This document shows positions 1 to 10,422 of a stretch of 64,000 bases of DNA, one piece after another; position 1 is the stretch's first letter; each line of letters opens with the position of its first letter. Origin of the DNA: Thauera sp. 2A1 (GTDB lineage: Bacteria > Pseudomonadota > Gammaproteobacteria > Burkholderiales > Rhodocyclaceae); the NCBI RefSeq assembly GCF_009469595.2, contig NZ_SSXV01000003.1:124001-188000 (forward strand). The letters run 5' to 3'. The notes under the pieces are model-generated. The model worked only from the letters and a program-made list of their open reading frames with translations, was not told the DNA's origin and did no database searches. The position numbers were made by a program, and so were the translations under genes.

Positions 1-38
1 AGCCTGCCGCGCCGGGGAGCAGGCGCACAGGCGGGCTG

Positions 39-60
39 AGTCGTGCTATAAGCCACGACT
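39..60. promoter_or_regulatory. Short inverted repeat upstream of the first PilZ gene
   Basis: Seven-base perfect arms AGTCGTG and CACGACT flank an eight-base spacer CTATAAGC, 57 bases before the chosen start of the first PilZ gene. There is no T-run after it, so it is not a typical intrinsic terminator. It could be an operator or the tail of an upstream gene. I see no clear sigma-54 or sigma-28 promoter in bases 1-116. Confidence 0.3.
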
Positions 61-116
61 GCCTCCCGACTCGACTCATCCGCCCACCCAGCTCCTGGTT
101 GCGCAATCCACTTACC

Positions 117-896
117 ATGGCCACCGACGACAAGCTGACCCGTGTGGAACTGCTGCAAGCCGACGACGAGTCGCGTTACCTGCTGCGCGACCCATTGGAA
201 ATTGTGCACCTGATCCGCATGCTGGCAGCCGAGCGCGCCCTGGTCACGGCTTACCTTGCTCCGGGCAGCCAGTCCCTCCTGACGATGGTGCTCGGCGTGA
301 CGTCCGGTGAAGACGCCGTCCTGCTCGATGGCAGCACGTCCGAGGCGATCAACCGCCAGGTCGAGCTCGCCGAGCGGATCACCTGCATCACCCACCTCGA
401 CAAGGTGCGGGTGCAGTTCAGCCTCGGTACGCCGTCGCGCCAGGCCACGGGGAACGGAGCGGTGTTCAGCACTGCGCTGCCGACCGAGGTCCTGCGCCTG
501 CAGCGGCGCGATTTTTTCCGCCTCAACACGCCTGTGGCGCAGACCGTGCTGTGTTCGATCCCGCTGGACACGCGGCATGGAATCGGCGGGCGGGTGGAGA
601 TGCGCATCCTCGACATCAGCACCGGCGGCATCGCCGTTGCTGTGCCGCCCAGCGGCCTGGCGCTCGTGCCCGGGATGTCGTTCGACGGTTGTCAGCTCAA
701 GCTGCCCGCCAGCGAGCCGATATCTGCGCAGCTCACCGTGCGCAACGTGTTTCGCCTGGTCACCCGCAACGGCACCGAGATGCTCCGTGCCGGCTGCCAA
801 TTCACCGGATTGTCGCCGCAAGCCGAAGGCATGATCCAGCGCTACATCATGAAGAACGAAAAGCAGCGCAGCGCCCTAGCCCGCAGCCGCCACTGA
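117..896 (+). CDS. YcgR-like PilZ-domain flagellar brake protein (first of two)
   Basis: The 259-residue protein has the two-part layout of YcgR: an N-terminal PilZN/YcgR-type beta domain (about residues 15-120) and a C-terminal PilZ domain. The c-di-GMP-binding motifs are both visible: RDFFR (RxxxR, residues 131-135) and DISTGG (DxSxxG, 166-171). Proteins of this family bind c-di-GMP and slow the flagellar motor by contacting the rotor or stator. I chose the ATG at 117; a TTG at 99 is in frame but has no better ribosome site. The next gene, a paralogue, starts 8 bases after the stop. The flagellar genes next door support a motility role. Confidence 0.85.
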   Translation: MATDDKLTRVELLQADDESRYLLRDPLEIVHLIRMLAAERALVTAYLAPGSQSLLTMVLGVTSGEDAVLLDGSTSEAINRQVELAERITCITHLDKVRVQFSLGTPSRQATGNGAVFSTALPTEVLRLQRRDFFRLNTPVAQTVLCSIPLDTRHGIGGRVEMRILDISTGGIAVAVPPSGLALVPGMSFDGCQLKLPASEPISAQLTVRNVFRLVTRNGTEMLRAGCQFTGLSPQAEGMIQRYIMKNEKQRSALARSRH

Positions 897-903
897 AGAA
901 GCC

Positions 904-1695
904 ATGTCCCAGCCAGAGCAAGACCGCGCCCAAGGCAGCGAACCCGACCGCATCCAGCCGCTGCCGACCGAAGGCCTGGACAAGTACCTGCTGCATGGCC
1001 CGCGACAGATCCGTCAGTTGCTGCAGTCGCTGAGCGATGCCCATGCGCTGGTGAGCGTGCATCTGACGCCGGGGCGCGAATCCTTCCTCAGCGCCATCGT
1101 CTCGCTGGCCGACGACGAGAGCGCGGTCTATCTCGATGCCTGCATCGATGAAGGCACGAACCGCCGCGCCACCCAAGCCGGCAAGCTGCTGTGCGTGACC
1201 CAGCTCGAACGCATCCGCATCCAGTTTTCGCTCGAGGCGGCGGCACTGGCCACCCTGGACGGCCGCACGGCCCTGCGGGCGCCGCTGCCCGCACAGATGC
1301 TGCGTCTGCAGCGGCGCGAGAGTTATCGGCTGCACGTGCCGCTCAGCCACGAAGCACGGTGCGCGCTCCCCCGGCCGGATGGCGGACCGCGCCTGCCGGT
1401 CAGGATCATCGACATCGGCGCCGGCGGGATTGCCTTCCATCTGGCACCGGACGCCCTGCACGTCGAATTGGGAATGGAACTGGCAGGCTGCCTGCTGACG
1501 CTTCCCGATGTCGAACCCATGGTGGTAGCGCTCGAGGTGCGCAACATCACGACGCAACCCAGCCGCAGCGGCAGCGACAACCTGCGCGTCGGCTGCCGCT
1601 TCGCGGCCCTGCCCCGCGGCGCCGACACGGCGATCCAGCGCTACATCCTGCGAACTGAAAGGGAACTCAACGCACGCGAACGCGGCGGGCTCTAA
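904..1695 (+). CDS. YcgR-like PilZ-domain protein, second paralogue with altered motif
   Basis: The 263-residue protein is a tandem paralogue of the preceding gene with the same PilZN plus PilZ layout; it probably shares its transcript. The arginine motif is kept (RESYR, residues 138-142). The second motif reads DIGAGG (170-175), so the usual serine of DxSxxG is replaced by glycine. This could change c-di-GMP affinity or stoichiometry, which is inference only. The first 20 residues are polar and unlike the first copy. It ends 54 bases from the convergent fliE stop codon. Confidence 0.83.
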   Translation: MSQPEQDRAQGSEPDRIQPLPTEGLDKYLLHGPRQIRQLLQSLSDAHALVSVHLTPGRESFLSAIVSLADDESAVYLDACIDEGTNRRATQAGKLLCVTQLERIRIQFSLEAAALATLDGRTALRAPLPAQMLRLQRRESYRLHVPLSHEARCALPRPDGGPRLPVRIIDIGAGGIAFHLAPDALHVELGMELAGCLLTLPDVEPMVVALEVRNITTQPSRSGSDNLRVGCRFAALPRGADTAIQRYILRTERELNARERGGL

Positions 1696-1749
1696 CAGCG
1701 GCGCTCGCCGCTCCCACGCGAATAGTTGCCGGATGCGAGCGGATGCCGC

Positions 1750-2070
1750 TCACACCGACATGTTCATGATGTCCTGATATGCGGTGACGAGGCGGTTGCG
1801 CACCTGGACCATCTGCTGAAACGACAGGTTGGCCTTCTGCAGGTTGACCATCACGTCCTGCAGATTGACGTTGGGATCGCCGGCGGAGAAGTTCTGCGCC
1901 ATTTCCCGTGCCTCGTTCTGCGCGGCGCTGACGTCCTTCAGCGCGCCGTTGAGCACGTCGGCAAAATTGACGCCGCCGGCCGCCTCTTCGGGCTGCACCG
2001 GCTTGTTCTGCGCTGCCTGTGAGACAGAGCGCAGTTCGCTGAGCATCTGGTCGATTCCGCGGGTGTCCAT
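1750..2070 (-). CDS. fliE: FliE, flagellar hook-basal body adaptor
   Basis: The 106-residue protein has the length and C-terminal signature of FliE, including the stretch around VNLQKANLSFQQMVQVRNRL that is typical of the family. FliE links the MS ring (FliF) to the proximal rod and is among the first rod proteins exported. Here fliE is not directly followed by fliF: it is on the minus strand downstream of fleR, while fliF is divergent from fleS. It has its own near-consensus sigma-54 promoter about 50 bases upstream. Confidence 0.95.
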   Translation of the reverse strand: MDTRGIDQMLSELRSVSQAAQNKPVQPEEAAGGVNFADVLNGALKDVSAAQNEAREMAQNFSAGDPNVNLQDVMVNLQKANLSFQQMVQVRNRLVTAYQDIMNMSV

Positions 2071-2122
2071 ATCCTCGCCCCCGGCTGCGGGTGGTACGTG
2101 ATAAACGATTCCAATCTAGCAC

Positions 2123-2138
2123 AGCAAACTGCATGCCA
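2123..2138 (-). promoter_or_regulatory. Sigma-54 (-24/-12) promoter of fliE
   Basis: Read on the minus strand the site is TGGCATGCAGTTTGCT. It matches the TGGCACGNNNNTTGCW consensus at every defined position except one (T for C at the sixth), with exact GG-N10-GC spacing. The predicted start is near 2112, giving a leader of about 42 bases to the fliE ATG. The upstream neighbour fleR encodes a sigma-54 activator. Confidence 0.85.
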
Positions 2139-2153
2139 CCATGCCGGCGCAGG

Positions 2154-3571
<1,418 letters not shown>

Positions 3572-3575
<4 letters not shown>

Positions 3576-4765
3576 GATTGATGGATCGCCTCGGCGCCTG
3601 CTTCGCCACCGGCAGCCAGCGGCAGGGCAAGCGTGAAGATGGCGCCCTGCCCGGGCGCGGAGCGCAGCGTGATGTCGCCGCCGTGGCCACGCGCCACGCC
3701 ACGGGCGATGGCCAGCCCCAGCCCGGTGCCGTCGGCGCGGGTGGTGAAAAAGGGATCGAACAGGCGCGACTGCAGCTCGGGTGGCACACCACGTCCGCTG
3801 TCGCGCACGATGAAGCGCAGGCCAGGCTGCGCGGATGCGGTGGCCGCGTCACTGCCGGCGGCGTCGAGTTCCACGCGCAGACTGACGCTGCCGCCCGCCT
3901 CCGTGGCCTGGATGGCGTTCTCCAGCAAATTGGTGAGCGCGCCGGCGAGCGCCTTGCGGTCGCCATGCAGCGCGGCATCGCCACAATCGCAGACGCACTG
4001 GAAGTCGAGCTGGCGCGCGCGCGCCAGCGGCTCCAGGGTGTGCGCCAGCTCCGCGGCCAGTTCGCAGGCACCGAAACGCTGCCGGCCGAGGCTGTCGCCA
4101 CGGGCAAAGAGCAGCATGTCGCGGATCAGGCGCTCGAGGTAGCGCAGGCGTTCGATGGCGCGGTCGGCCACCCTGGCCCGCTCTGCCGCGCCCAGCTCGG
4201 CCTGGCGCAGGTTGCCGGTGTAGAGCAGCGCGGCAGCGAGCGGTGTGCGCAACTGATGGGCGAGGCCGGCGACCATCTCGCCCATCGCGGCGAGGCGCTC
4301 ATTGCGCTCGGCCGTCAGGCGCATCTGATGGGTGTCGGTGATGTCGTGCAACAGCAGGATGCGCTCGTCGCCCGACTCCAGCGCCGTCTCCGACAGGGCG
4401 AGGCGCGAGGTCTCGCCAGATCGGGCGAGGGTCAGTTCGCCGGGGGTCTCGGTGGCTTGCAGCGCGCGCCCAACCTCGTCCCAGTCGCGCCCGGCGAGCT
4501 CGGCGCCGAAGAGGGCCTCGGCGGCGCGATTCACCTGCACCACCCGCCCACTTCGATCGAGCACCACCACGCCGGCGGGCAGCGCGCCCATCAGCATGGT
4601 GAGCCGCTCGGTGAGCTGCGCGACCTGGCCTTGCAGCGCGTTGTATGCGGTGGACAACTCCTCCGAGGCGCGGCTGAACAGCGCGAACGCTTCGGCAAGC
4701 TGCGCTGCGTCCAGCGCGGGAGCGGGTGGCGTGGCGGGATCGATGGCGGGTTTCACGGCGGTCAC
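3572..4765 (-). CDS. fleS: FleS/FlrB-type flagellar sensor histidine kinase
   Basis: This is the cognate kinase of FleR, about 397 residues from the GTG at 4765. No membrane segment is visible, so it is cytoplasmic, as known for FlrB/FleS. A coiled-coil-like N terminus leads into a PAS domain (VVLDRSGRVVQVNRAAEALF). The HisKA box reads LAHQLRTPLAAAL, and the ATPase domain shows GRGVPP and GTGLGLAIARG. The reading frame stays open to 4864, but that extension runs into the fliF leader and has no family likeness. A second in-frame GTG at 4756 is the alternative start. Confidence 0.88.
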
Positions 4766-4791
4766 TGTAGCCGATACCCTGCCATGGTAGC

Positions 4792-4822
4792 CGGCAAACA
4801 GGCGGCAAAAAATGCCGCTTTT
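4792..4822 (+). promoter_or_regulatory. Weak -24/-12-like site and hairpin in the fleS-fliF divergent region
   Basis: On the plus strand CGGCAAACAGGCGGCA (4792-4807) has the GG-N10-GC spacing of sigma-54 promoters but misses about half of the flanking consensus. It overlaps a hairpin with arms GCGGCA (4802-4807) and TGCCGC (4813-4818) followed by TTTT. It could be the fliF promoter or only a structured leader. No better fliF promoter was seen. Confidence 0.3.
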
Positions 4823-4895
4823 CCTGCCGTCCCGCTTGAGCCGGCCGACGGACAATGCCGTCATCCGTCAAAGTGCACGCAACAGGATCGTCGCC

Positions 4896-6602
4896 ATGGC
4901 AACCGCTGAAAACACCGCCGACGCTGCCCTCGGCGCCGCGCCCGCCGAGGGCGGTCCGCCGTCGCGCCTGCAGCAGACGCTGCAGAACATCAACGCGCTG
5001 AGCCAGCGCCAGAAGATCGCCGCGGCGGCGGCCATTGCCCTCGCCATTGCGCTGATCGTCGGTGCGCTGCTGTGGAACCGCCAGCCCGAGTACGCGGTGC
5101 TGTTCTCCAACCTGGAAGAGCGTGACGGCGGCCAGATCATTGCGGCGCTGCAGCAGCAGAACGTGCCCTATCGCATGTCCGACAACGGCAGCGCGATCCT
5201 CGTGCCGCAGGCCGCCGTGCATGAAATCCGCCTGCGGCTGGCGGCCAATGGCCTGCCCAAGGGCGGCCTGGCGGGGTTCGAGCTGATGGATGGCCAGAAG
5301 CTGGGCATTTCGCAGTTCAACGAGCAAATCAACTACCAGCGCGCGCTCGAAGGCGAACTGTCGCGCACCGTGCAGTCGATCGCCACGGTCGCCAGCGCAC
5401 GGGTGCACCTGGCCATCCCGCGGCAGACCGCCTTCCTGCGCGACGACCAGAAGCCGACCGCCTCGGTGATGGTGAACCTGCGCCCGGGACGCACGCTCGA
5501 TGCGAACCAGGTGGCGGGCATCGTCCATCTGGTGTCGTCCAGCGTGCCGCGCATGACGGCCTCGGGCGTCAGCATCATCAACCAGGACGGCGAGCTGCTC
5601 ACGCAGCAGGCCGATCCCCTGCGCCGGGCCGGCATGGACCCCACCCAGCTCGACTACGTGCGCGAGCTCGAAGCCGGCTTCATCCGCCGCATCGAGAACA
5701 TCCTGGGACCCATGCTGGGCAAGGACAACTTCCGCGCGCAGGTCGCGGCCGACGTCGACTTCAACCAGGTGGAGCAGACGGCCGAGACCTACAAGCCCAA
5801 CCCCACGCCCGACCAGGCGATCCGCAGCCAGCAGACGAACGAACAGGTCAACCCGGCGCCGGGCGCGATGGGCGTGCCGGGCGCGCTGAGCAACCAGCCG
5901 CCGGTGCCGGCGACGGCGCCCATCACCTCGCCGGCGGTGCCGGGCGGGGCCGGCGCGGGCGTGGCGGGCGCGGGCAGCAGCACCCGCAGCGCGGTGCTCA
6001 ACTACGAACTCGATCGCACCGTCCAGCACGTCAAGCAGTCGATCGGCCAGGTCAAGCGCCTTTCGGTGGCGGTGGTGGTGAACAACCGCTCGGCCACCGC
6101 GCCCGACGGCCAGACACAGAACCTGCCGCCGAGCGAGGAGGAGATCGCACGCATCACCAACCTGGTGCGCGAGGCGGTCGGCTACAACGCCAATCGCGGC
6201 GACACCATCAACGTGGCGAGCAGCAGCTTCACTGCGCCGGCGACCGAGGCCGCACTGCCACTGTGGAAGGATCCGCAGATGCTGGATCTGGGCAAGGAGC
6301 TCGCCCGTTGGCTGATCGTGCTGCTGGTGATCCTGCTCGTGTATCTTGCGGTGGTCCGCCCGCTGGTGCGCGCCGTCGTTCCGCCCAAGGAAGAGCAGGC
6401 GGAGGAAGAGGCAGCCGCCGTTGCGGGCGAAGAGCTCGAGGAAGGCGAGGAAGGCGTGCAGGTCAGCCTCTCCGGCGCCACCGAGGAGGACAGCTACGAA
6501 GCCCATCTGGAGCGCGCGCGCAACCTCGCGCGCAATGACCCGAGGACGGTCGCCAACCTGATCAAGGAGTGGATGGGCGCCACCGAGGAGGGCCGCAAGT
6601 GA
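4896..6602 (+). CDS. fliF: FliF, flagellar MS-ring protein
   Basis: The 568-residue protein has two membrane segments (near residues 45-65 and 475-495) around a large periplasmic part with ring-building motifs, and an acidic C-terminal tail that binds FliG. FliF forms the MS ring, the first structure of the basal body. The chosen ATG has AGGA 9 bases upstream; the longer frame from 4812 has no family likeness. A proline/glycine/alanine-rich linker (about residues 330-365) lies in the region that is variable in the family. It heads the fliFGHIJ run. Confidence 0.95.
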   Translation: MATAENTADAALGAAPAEGGPPSRLQQTLQNINALSQRQKIAAAAAIALAIALIVGALLWNRQPEYAVLFSNLEERDGGQIIAALQQQNVPYRMSDNGSAILVPQAAVHEIRLRLAANGLPKGGLAGFELMDGQKLGISQFNEQINYQRALEGELSRTVQSIATVASARVHLAIPRQTAFLRDDQKPTASVMVNLRPGRTLDANQVAGIVHLVSSSVPRMTASGVSIINQDGELLTQQADPLRRAGMDPTQLDYVRELEAGFIRRIENILGPMLGKDNFRAQVAADVDFNQVEQTAETYKPNPTPDQAIRSQQTNEQVNPAPGAMGVPGALSNQPPVPATAPITSPAVPGGAGAGVAGAGSSTRSAVLNYELDRTVQHVKQSIGQVKRLSVAVVVNNRSATAPDGQTQNLPPSEEEIARITNLVREAVGYNANRGDTINVASSSFTAPATEAALPLWKDPQMLDLGKELARWLIVLLVILLVYLAVVRPLVRAVVPPKEEQAEEEAAAVAGEELEEGEEGVQVSLSGATEEDSYEAHLERARNLARNDPRTVANLIKEWMGATEEGRK

Positions 6603-7600
6603 CGACACCGGAAGAAGGCCTGGAGAAGGCCGCCCTGCTGCTGATGACCCTGGGCGCCGACGAGGCGGCCGAGGTGTTGAAGCACCTTGGCCCGCGCGAA
6701 GTCCAGAAGCTGACGATGAAGATGGCCACCATGCCGGCGCAGGCGCGCAGCAAGGTCGATCCGCTGCTGGTCGAGTTGAACGAGCACTTCGGCAAGGGTG
6801 CGCTGATCCAGTCCGACGAGGACCAGTTGCGCAGGATGCTCACCAAGGCGCTCGGCGACGAGCGTGCGGGCCAGTTGCTGTCGCGCATGGTGCAGGGATC
6901 GGACACGGCCGGCATCGAGGCGCTGAAGTGGATGGACGCGGCGACGGCGGCCGACCTCATCCGCGAAGAGCATCCGCAGATCATCGCCACCATCCTGGTG
7001 CATCTCGAATTCGACCAGGCGGGCGACATCCTCAAGCACTTCAACGACCGCCTGCGCAACGACGTGGTGCTGCGCATCGCCACCCTGGACGGCGTGCAGC
7101 CGACCGCGCTGAAGGAGCTCAACGAGGCCCTGTCGCGGATGCTGGCCGGCGCGACGACGGTGAAGAAGGCGGCGATGGGCGGCGTGCGCCACGCGGCCGA
7201 GATCCTCAACTTCGTCGGTTCGGCGCAGGAGACCGCGGTGATCGACAGCGTGCGCGAGTACGACCCCGAGCTGGCACAGAAGATCCTCGACGAGATGTTC
7301 GTCTTCGACAACCTCGTCGACATCGACGACCGCGGCATCCAGACGATCCTGCGCGAGGTGCAGTCCGACTCGCTGATCGTCGCCCTCAAGGGTGCGACAC
7401 CCGAACTGCGCGACAAGATCTTCCGCAACATGTCGAGCCGCGCCGCCGAGATGATGCGCGAGGATCTCGAATCGCGCGGGCCGGTGCGCCTGTCCGAGGT
7501 CGAGGCCGAGCAGAAGGAAATCCTCAAGATCGTGCGGCGCCTGGCCGAGGAAGGCCAGGTGATGATGGCCGGCAAGGGAGGCGACGATGGCTTCGTGTAA
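6599..7600 (+). CDS. fliG: FliG, flagellar rotor/switch protein
   Basis: The 333-residue protein starts at a GTG that overlaps the fliF stop (GTGA), with a GAGGAGGG ribosome site just upstream; this implies translational coupling. N-terminal GLEKAALLLMTLG and the middle EEHPQIIATILVHL motif are characteristic. The C-terminal torque-generating helix is seen around VRLSEVEAEQKEILKIVRRL. FliG sits between the MS ring and FliM and contacts the stator, here probably MotC/MotD encoded at 34.6-36.2 kb. Confidence 0.95.
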   Translation: MTTPEEGLEKAALLLMTLGADEAAEVLKHLGPREVQKLTMKMATMPAQARSKVDPLLVELNEHFGKGALIQSDEDQLRRMLTKALGDERAGQLLSRMVQGSDTAGIEALKWMDAATAADLIREEHPQIIATILVHLEFDQAGDILKHFNDRLRNDVVLRIATLDGVQPTALKELNEALSRMLAGATTVKKAAMGGVRHAAEILNFVGSAQETAVIDSVREYDPELAQKILDEMFVFDNLVDIDDRGIQTILREVQSDSLIVALKGATPELRDKIFRNMSSRAAEMMREDLESRGPVRLSEVEAEQKEILKIVRRLAEEGQVMMAGKGGDDGFV

Positions 7601-7636
7601 GCCTGCCGTACGCCCATGCCGCGGCCGGGAGCGGCG

Positions 7637-8389
7637 ATGACCATCAGCCGCCACCAGGCGGTAGGCGCCTATCGCCGCTGGGAGCCGGTCGATTTCGACG
7701 CGCCCGAAACCCCCGCTGCGGCCGAGCTTCCCGTTGCGCCCGCCGCGCTCGATCCAGCGGCGATCCCGCAAGCACCCGAACCCGAGCCCGACCCGCTCGG
7801 CGACGTGCAGTTGCCGACCGCCGAGGACATCGAGCGCATGCACGAGGAGGCGCGCGCCGCCGGCCACGCCGAGGGCTACGCGGCAGGCCACGCCGCCGGC
7901 TTCGAGGCGGGCCGCGAGGCCGGGCATGCGGAGGGAGCGGCACGCGTGGAGGAAGCCGTGCGGCGACTGACGGACCTTTCCGCCGACCTGGACAAGGCCT
8001 TGAGTCAGCTCGACCAGGAGGTCGCCGAGGAGCTGATGGCGTTGTCGATCGAGATCGCACGGCAGATGGTGCAGCACACGCTGGCGGTGCACCCCGAGAC
8101 CGTGCTGCAAACCGTGCGCAACGCGCTGCTGCAGATGCCCCAGGGCCACGCCCAGATCCGCCTGCACCCGGACGACCTGGCGCTGGTGCGCGAAAACATG
8201 GGCGAGCAGCTCGGCCACGCCGGCCATCGCCTCGTCGAGGACGCCGAACTGTCGCGCGGCAGTTGCCGCATCGACAGCCTTGGCGCCCAGGTCGACGCCA
8301 CGCTGGAGCGGCGCTGGCGGCGCATCCTCGAGTCGCTCGGCCATGAGCGGGCGGCATGGCAGCCTGCCGATGACGGCGGAGAAGGATGA
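7637..8389 (+). CDS. fliH: FliH, regulator of the flagellar export ATPase
   Basis: The 250-residue protein has a variable N terminus and a glycine-repeat segment ([19 protein letters not shown], about residues 72-100) typical of the GxxxG-rich FliH family, followed by a helical C-terminal domain. FliH binds FliI and tethers the ATPase to the C ring and export gate. I prefer the ATG at 7637, preceded by GGGAG, over the in-frame ATG at 7616. The end overlaps the start of fliI. Confidence 0.9.
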   Translation: MTISRHQAVGAYRRWEPVDFDAPETPAAAELPVAPAALDPAAIPQAPEPEPDPLGDVQLPTAEDIERMHEEARAAGHAEGYAAGHAAGFEAGREAGHAEGAARVEEAVRRLTDLSADLDKALSQLDQEVAEELMALSIEIARQMVQHTLAVHPETVLQTVRNALLQMPQGHAQIRLHPDDLALVRENMGEQLGHAGHRLVEDAELSRGSCRIDSLGAQVDATLERRWRRILESLGHERAAWQPADDGGEG

Positions 8390-9792
8390 TGGAACACCAC
8401 GGGGCCCTGTGGCGCAGCTTCCTGAAAAGCGGCGCGAGCCTGGTGGGCAGTTGCAACCCGCTGGAAGTATCGGGCCGCCTGACGCGCATCAACGGCCTCG
8501 TCATGGAGGCCGCGGGCCTCAAGCTGCCGCTGGGGTCCGGCTGCCGCGTGCTGGTGCCGGGCGGCGGCGCGGTGGAAGCCGAAGTCGTGGGTTTCAACGG
8601 CGAGAAGCTGTTCATGATGCCGACCGACGATGTCTTCGGCCTGGCGCCGGGTGCGCGCGTGCTGCCGATGGAAGTGGGCACGCCGCGCCTGGTGCTGGGC
8701 AAGCACATCGGCCCGCGCCGGCGCGCCGCCGACCGCGCCAAGCACCTGCCGGTGGGCGACGCCCTGCTCGGCCGCGTGGTCGATGGCGCCGGGCGCCCGC
8801 TCGACGGGCTGGGGCCGCTGACGACGCAGGAGACGCGCTCGCTGCAGGGCCGCGCCTTCAACCCGCTGGCGCGGGCGCCGATCTCGCAGCCGCTGGACGT
8901 CGGCATCCGCGCCATCAACGCCCTGCTCACCGTGGGGCGCGGCCAGCGCCTGGGCCTGTTCGCCGGCTCCGGGGTGGGCAAGTCGGTGCTGATCGGCATG
9001 ATGGCGCGCTATACCGCGGCCGACATCATCGTCGTCGGCCTGATCGGCGAGCGTGGCCGCGAGGTGAAGGAGTTCATCGAGCAGAGCCTGGGCGCCGAGG
9101 GCCTCGCGCGCTCGGTGGTGGTGGCGGCGCCGGCCGACACCAGCCCGCTGATGCGCATGCAGGGCGCATCCTATGCGACCACCGTGGCGGAGTATTTCCG
9201 CGACCAGGGCAAGCAGGTGCTGCTGATCATGGATTCGCTGACCCGCTATGCGATGGCCCAGCGTGAGATCGCCCTGGCGATCGGAGAGCCGCCGGTGACG
9301 CGCGGCTACCCGCCGAGCGTATTCGCACGCCTGCCGGCGCTGGTCGAGCGCGCGGGCAACGGGCCCGAAGGCGGCGGCTCCATCACCGCCTTCTACACCG
9401 TGCTGGCCGAGGGCGACGACCAGCAGGACCCGATCGCCGATTCGGCGCGCGCCATTCTCGACGGCCACTTCGTGCTGTCGCGCAGCCTGGCCGACCAGGG
9501 TCACTACCCGGCGATCGACATCGAGCAGTCGATCTCGCGCGCGATGCACAACCTCGTCGGCGACGACCACTTCGCGGTGGTGCGCCAGTTCAAGCAGTTC
9601 TTCTCGCGCTACCAGCGCTCGCGCGACCTGATCGCAGTGGGCGCCTACCAGCCCGGCGCCGATCCGATGCTGGACATGGCGGTCAAGCTCTACCCGCGGC
9701 TGGAGGCCTTCCTGCAGCAGGGCATCCACGAGCGCGAAGGCTATGACGGTGCCCTCGCGAAGCTGGCCGAGGTATTTTCCACGCCGGCGTGA
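8386..9792 (+). CDS. fliI: FliI, flagellar type III export ATPase
   Basis: The 468-residue protein is an F1-beta-like ATPase with Walker [12 protein letters not shown] (about residues 190-200) and Walker [12 protein letters not shown]. FliI hydrolyses ATP to help unfold and deliver export substrates. Two adjacent ATG codons (8386 and 8389) follow GGAGAAGG; the first overlaps the fliH stop. It has full length for the family. Confidence 0.96.
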   Translation: MMEHHGALWRSFLKSGASLVGSCNPLEVSGRLTRINGLVMEAAGLKLPLGSGCRVLVPGGGAVEAEVVGFNGEKLFMMPTDDVFGLAPGARVLPMEVGTPRLVLGKHIGPRRRAADRAKHLPVGDALLGRVVDGAGRPLDGLGPLTTQETRSLQGRAFNPLARAPISQPLDVGIRAINALLTVGRGQRLGLFAGSGVGKSVLIGMMARYTAADIIVVGLIGERGREVKEFIEQSLGAEGLARSVVVAAPADTSPLMRMQGASYATTVAEYFRDQGKQVLLIMDSLTRYAMAQREIALAIGEPPVTRGYPPSVFARLPALVERAGNGPEGGGSITAFYTVLAEGDDQQDPIADSARAILDGHFVLSRSLADQGHYPAIDIEQSISRAMHNLVGDDHFAVVRQFKQFFSRYQRSRDLIAVGAYQPGADPMLDMAVKLYPRLEAFLQQGIHEREGYDGALAKLAEVFSTPA

Positions 9793-9824
9793 AGGCGGAC
9801 GCATACGGCGTGCGGACACCGCGT

Positions 9825-9830
9825 TAGAAT
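9825..9830 (+). promoter_or_regulatory. Possible -10 box upstream of fliJ
   Basis: TAGAAT within GCGTTAGAATCGCGC lies 43 bases before the fliJ start, in an 80-base gap inside the fliI-fliJ run. The same TAGAAT(C/T)G context recurs upstream of three other genes in this window. No convincing -35 box is visible, so this may be a weak internal promoter only. Confidence 0.35.
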
Positions 9831-9872
9831 CGCGCACTGCTTCTGCTGCAACCGAAAACCAAGACCCTCACG

Positions 9873-10319
9873 ATGAGCAGCCGCTTCCATCTCCAACCCC
9901 TGCTCGATCTCGCGCAGACGCGCACCGACGAAGCCGCGCGCAAGCTGGGCGAGCTCATCGCGGGCGAGCGCTCGGTGGAGCAGAAGCTCAAGCAACTGGA
10001 AGACTACCGGCAGGAATACCACGAGCGCTTCATGCAGGCCGTGCGTGACGGCATCGGACCCGAGGCGTGGCGCAACTTCACCGCCTTCATCGGCCGCCTG
10101 GACGACGCCATTGCCATGCAGCGCAGCATCGTCGAGCAATCCCGGGCGCAGACCGCGCAAGGCCAGCAGTCGTGGCTCGACCAGCGCAACAGGCTGAAGG
10201 CCTTCGACACCCTGTCTCAGCGCCATCAGGCCGGCGTGTCGCGCAGCGAGGCCAGGCAGGAACAGAAGCTCACCGACGAGCACGCCGCACGGCGCAGCCG
10301 CCAGGACGACGACGCCTGA
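9873..10319 (+). CDS. fliJ: FliJ, flagellar export chaperone/stalk protein
   Basis: The 148-residue, almost wholly helical charged protein begins FHLQPLLDLAQTRTDEAARKL, the usual FliJ opening, and is predicted coiled coil along its length. FliJ is the central stalk of the FliI ATPase ring and escorts chaperones to FlhA. Its place after fliI is the classic order. An 80-base gap separates it from fliI. Confidence 0.9.
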   Translation: MSSRFHLQPLLDLAQTRTDEAARKLGELIAGERSVEQKLKQLEDYRQEYHERFMQAVRDGIGPEAWRNFTAFIGRLDDAIAMQRSIVEQSRAQTAQGQQSWLDQRNRLKAFDTLSQRHQAGVSRSEARQEQKLTDEHAARRSRQDDDA

Positions 10320-10358
10320 TCCAGCAGTCGAATGCGCCGCGCTTCAACGCTGCGCGCA

Positions 10359-10374
10359 TGGCATGAAGCTTGCT
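10359..10374 (+). promoter_or_regulatory. Sigma-54 (-24/-12) promoter of fliK
   Basis: TGGCATGAAGCTTGCT matches the sigma-54 consensus at all defined positions except the sixth (T for C), with GG-N10-GC spacing. The predicted start is near 10385, leaving a leader of about 38 bases before the fliK ATG at 10423. This also argues against a longer fliK reading frame that would begin at 10363. The site puts a FleR-type promoter inside the fli cluster, between fliJ and fliK. Confidence 0.85.
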
Positions 10375-10422
10375 GAAAGCTCATCGACGCTTTTCAGGAT
10401 CCTCCAGACAGAGGTCACCGCC

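Noticed and set aside
904..1557. Open frames on both strands over the second PilZ gene
   Set aside because: The plus-strand PilZ protein explains the sequence; the others show no motifs.
4802..4818. Minus-strand GGCATTTTTTGC as a sigma-54 promoter for fleSR
   Set aside because: The GG and GC are separated by 8 bases, not 10.
4299..6608. Very long open frame (769 codons) opposite fliF
   Set aside because: It is antisense to fliF and partly fleS; the product is His/Arg/Ala-rich without family features, as expected for the reverse frame of a high-GC gene.
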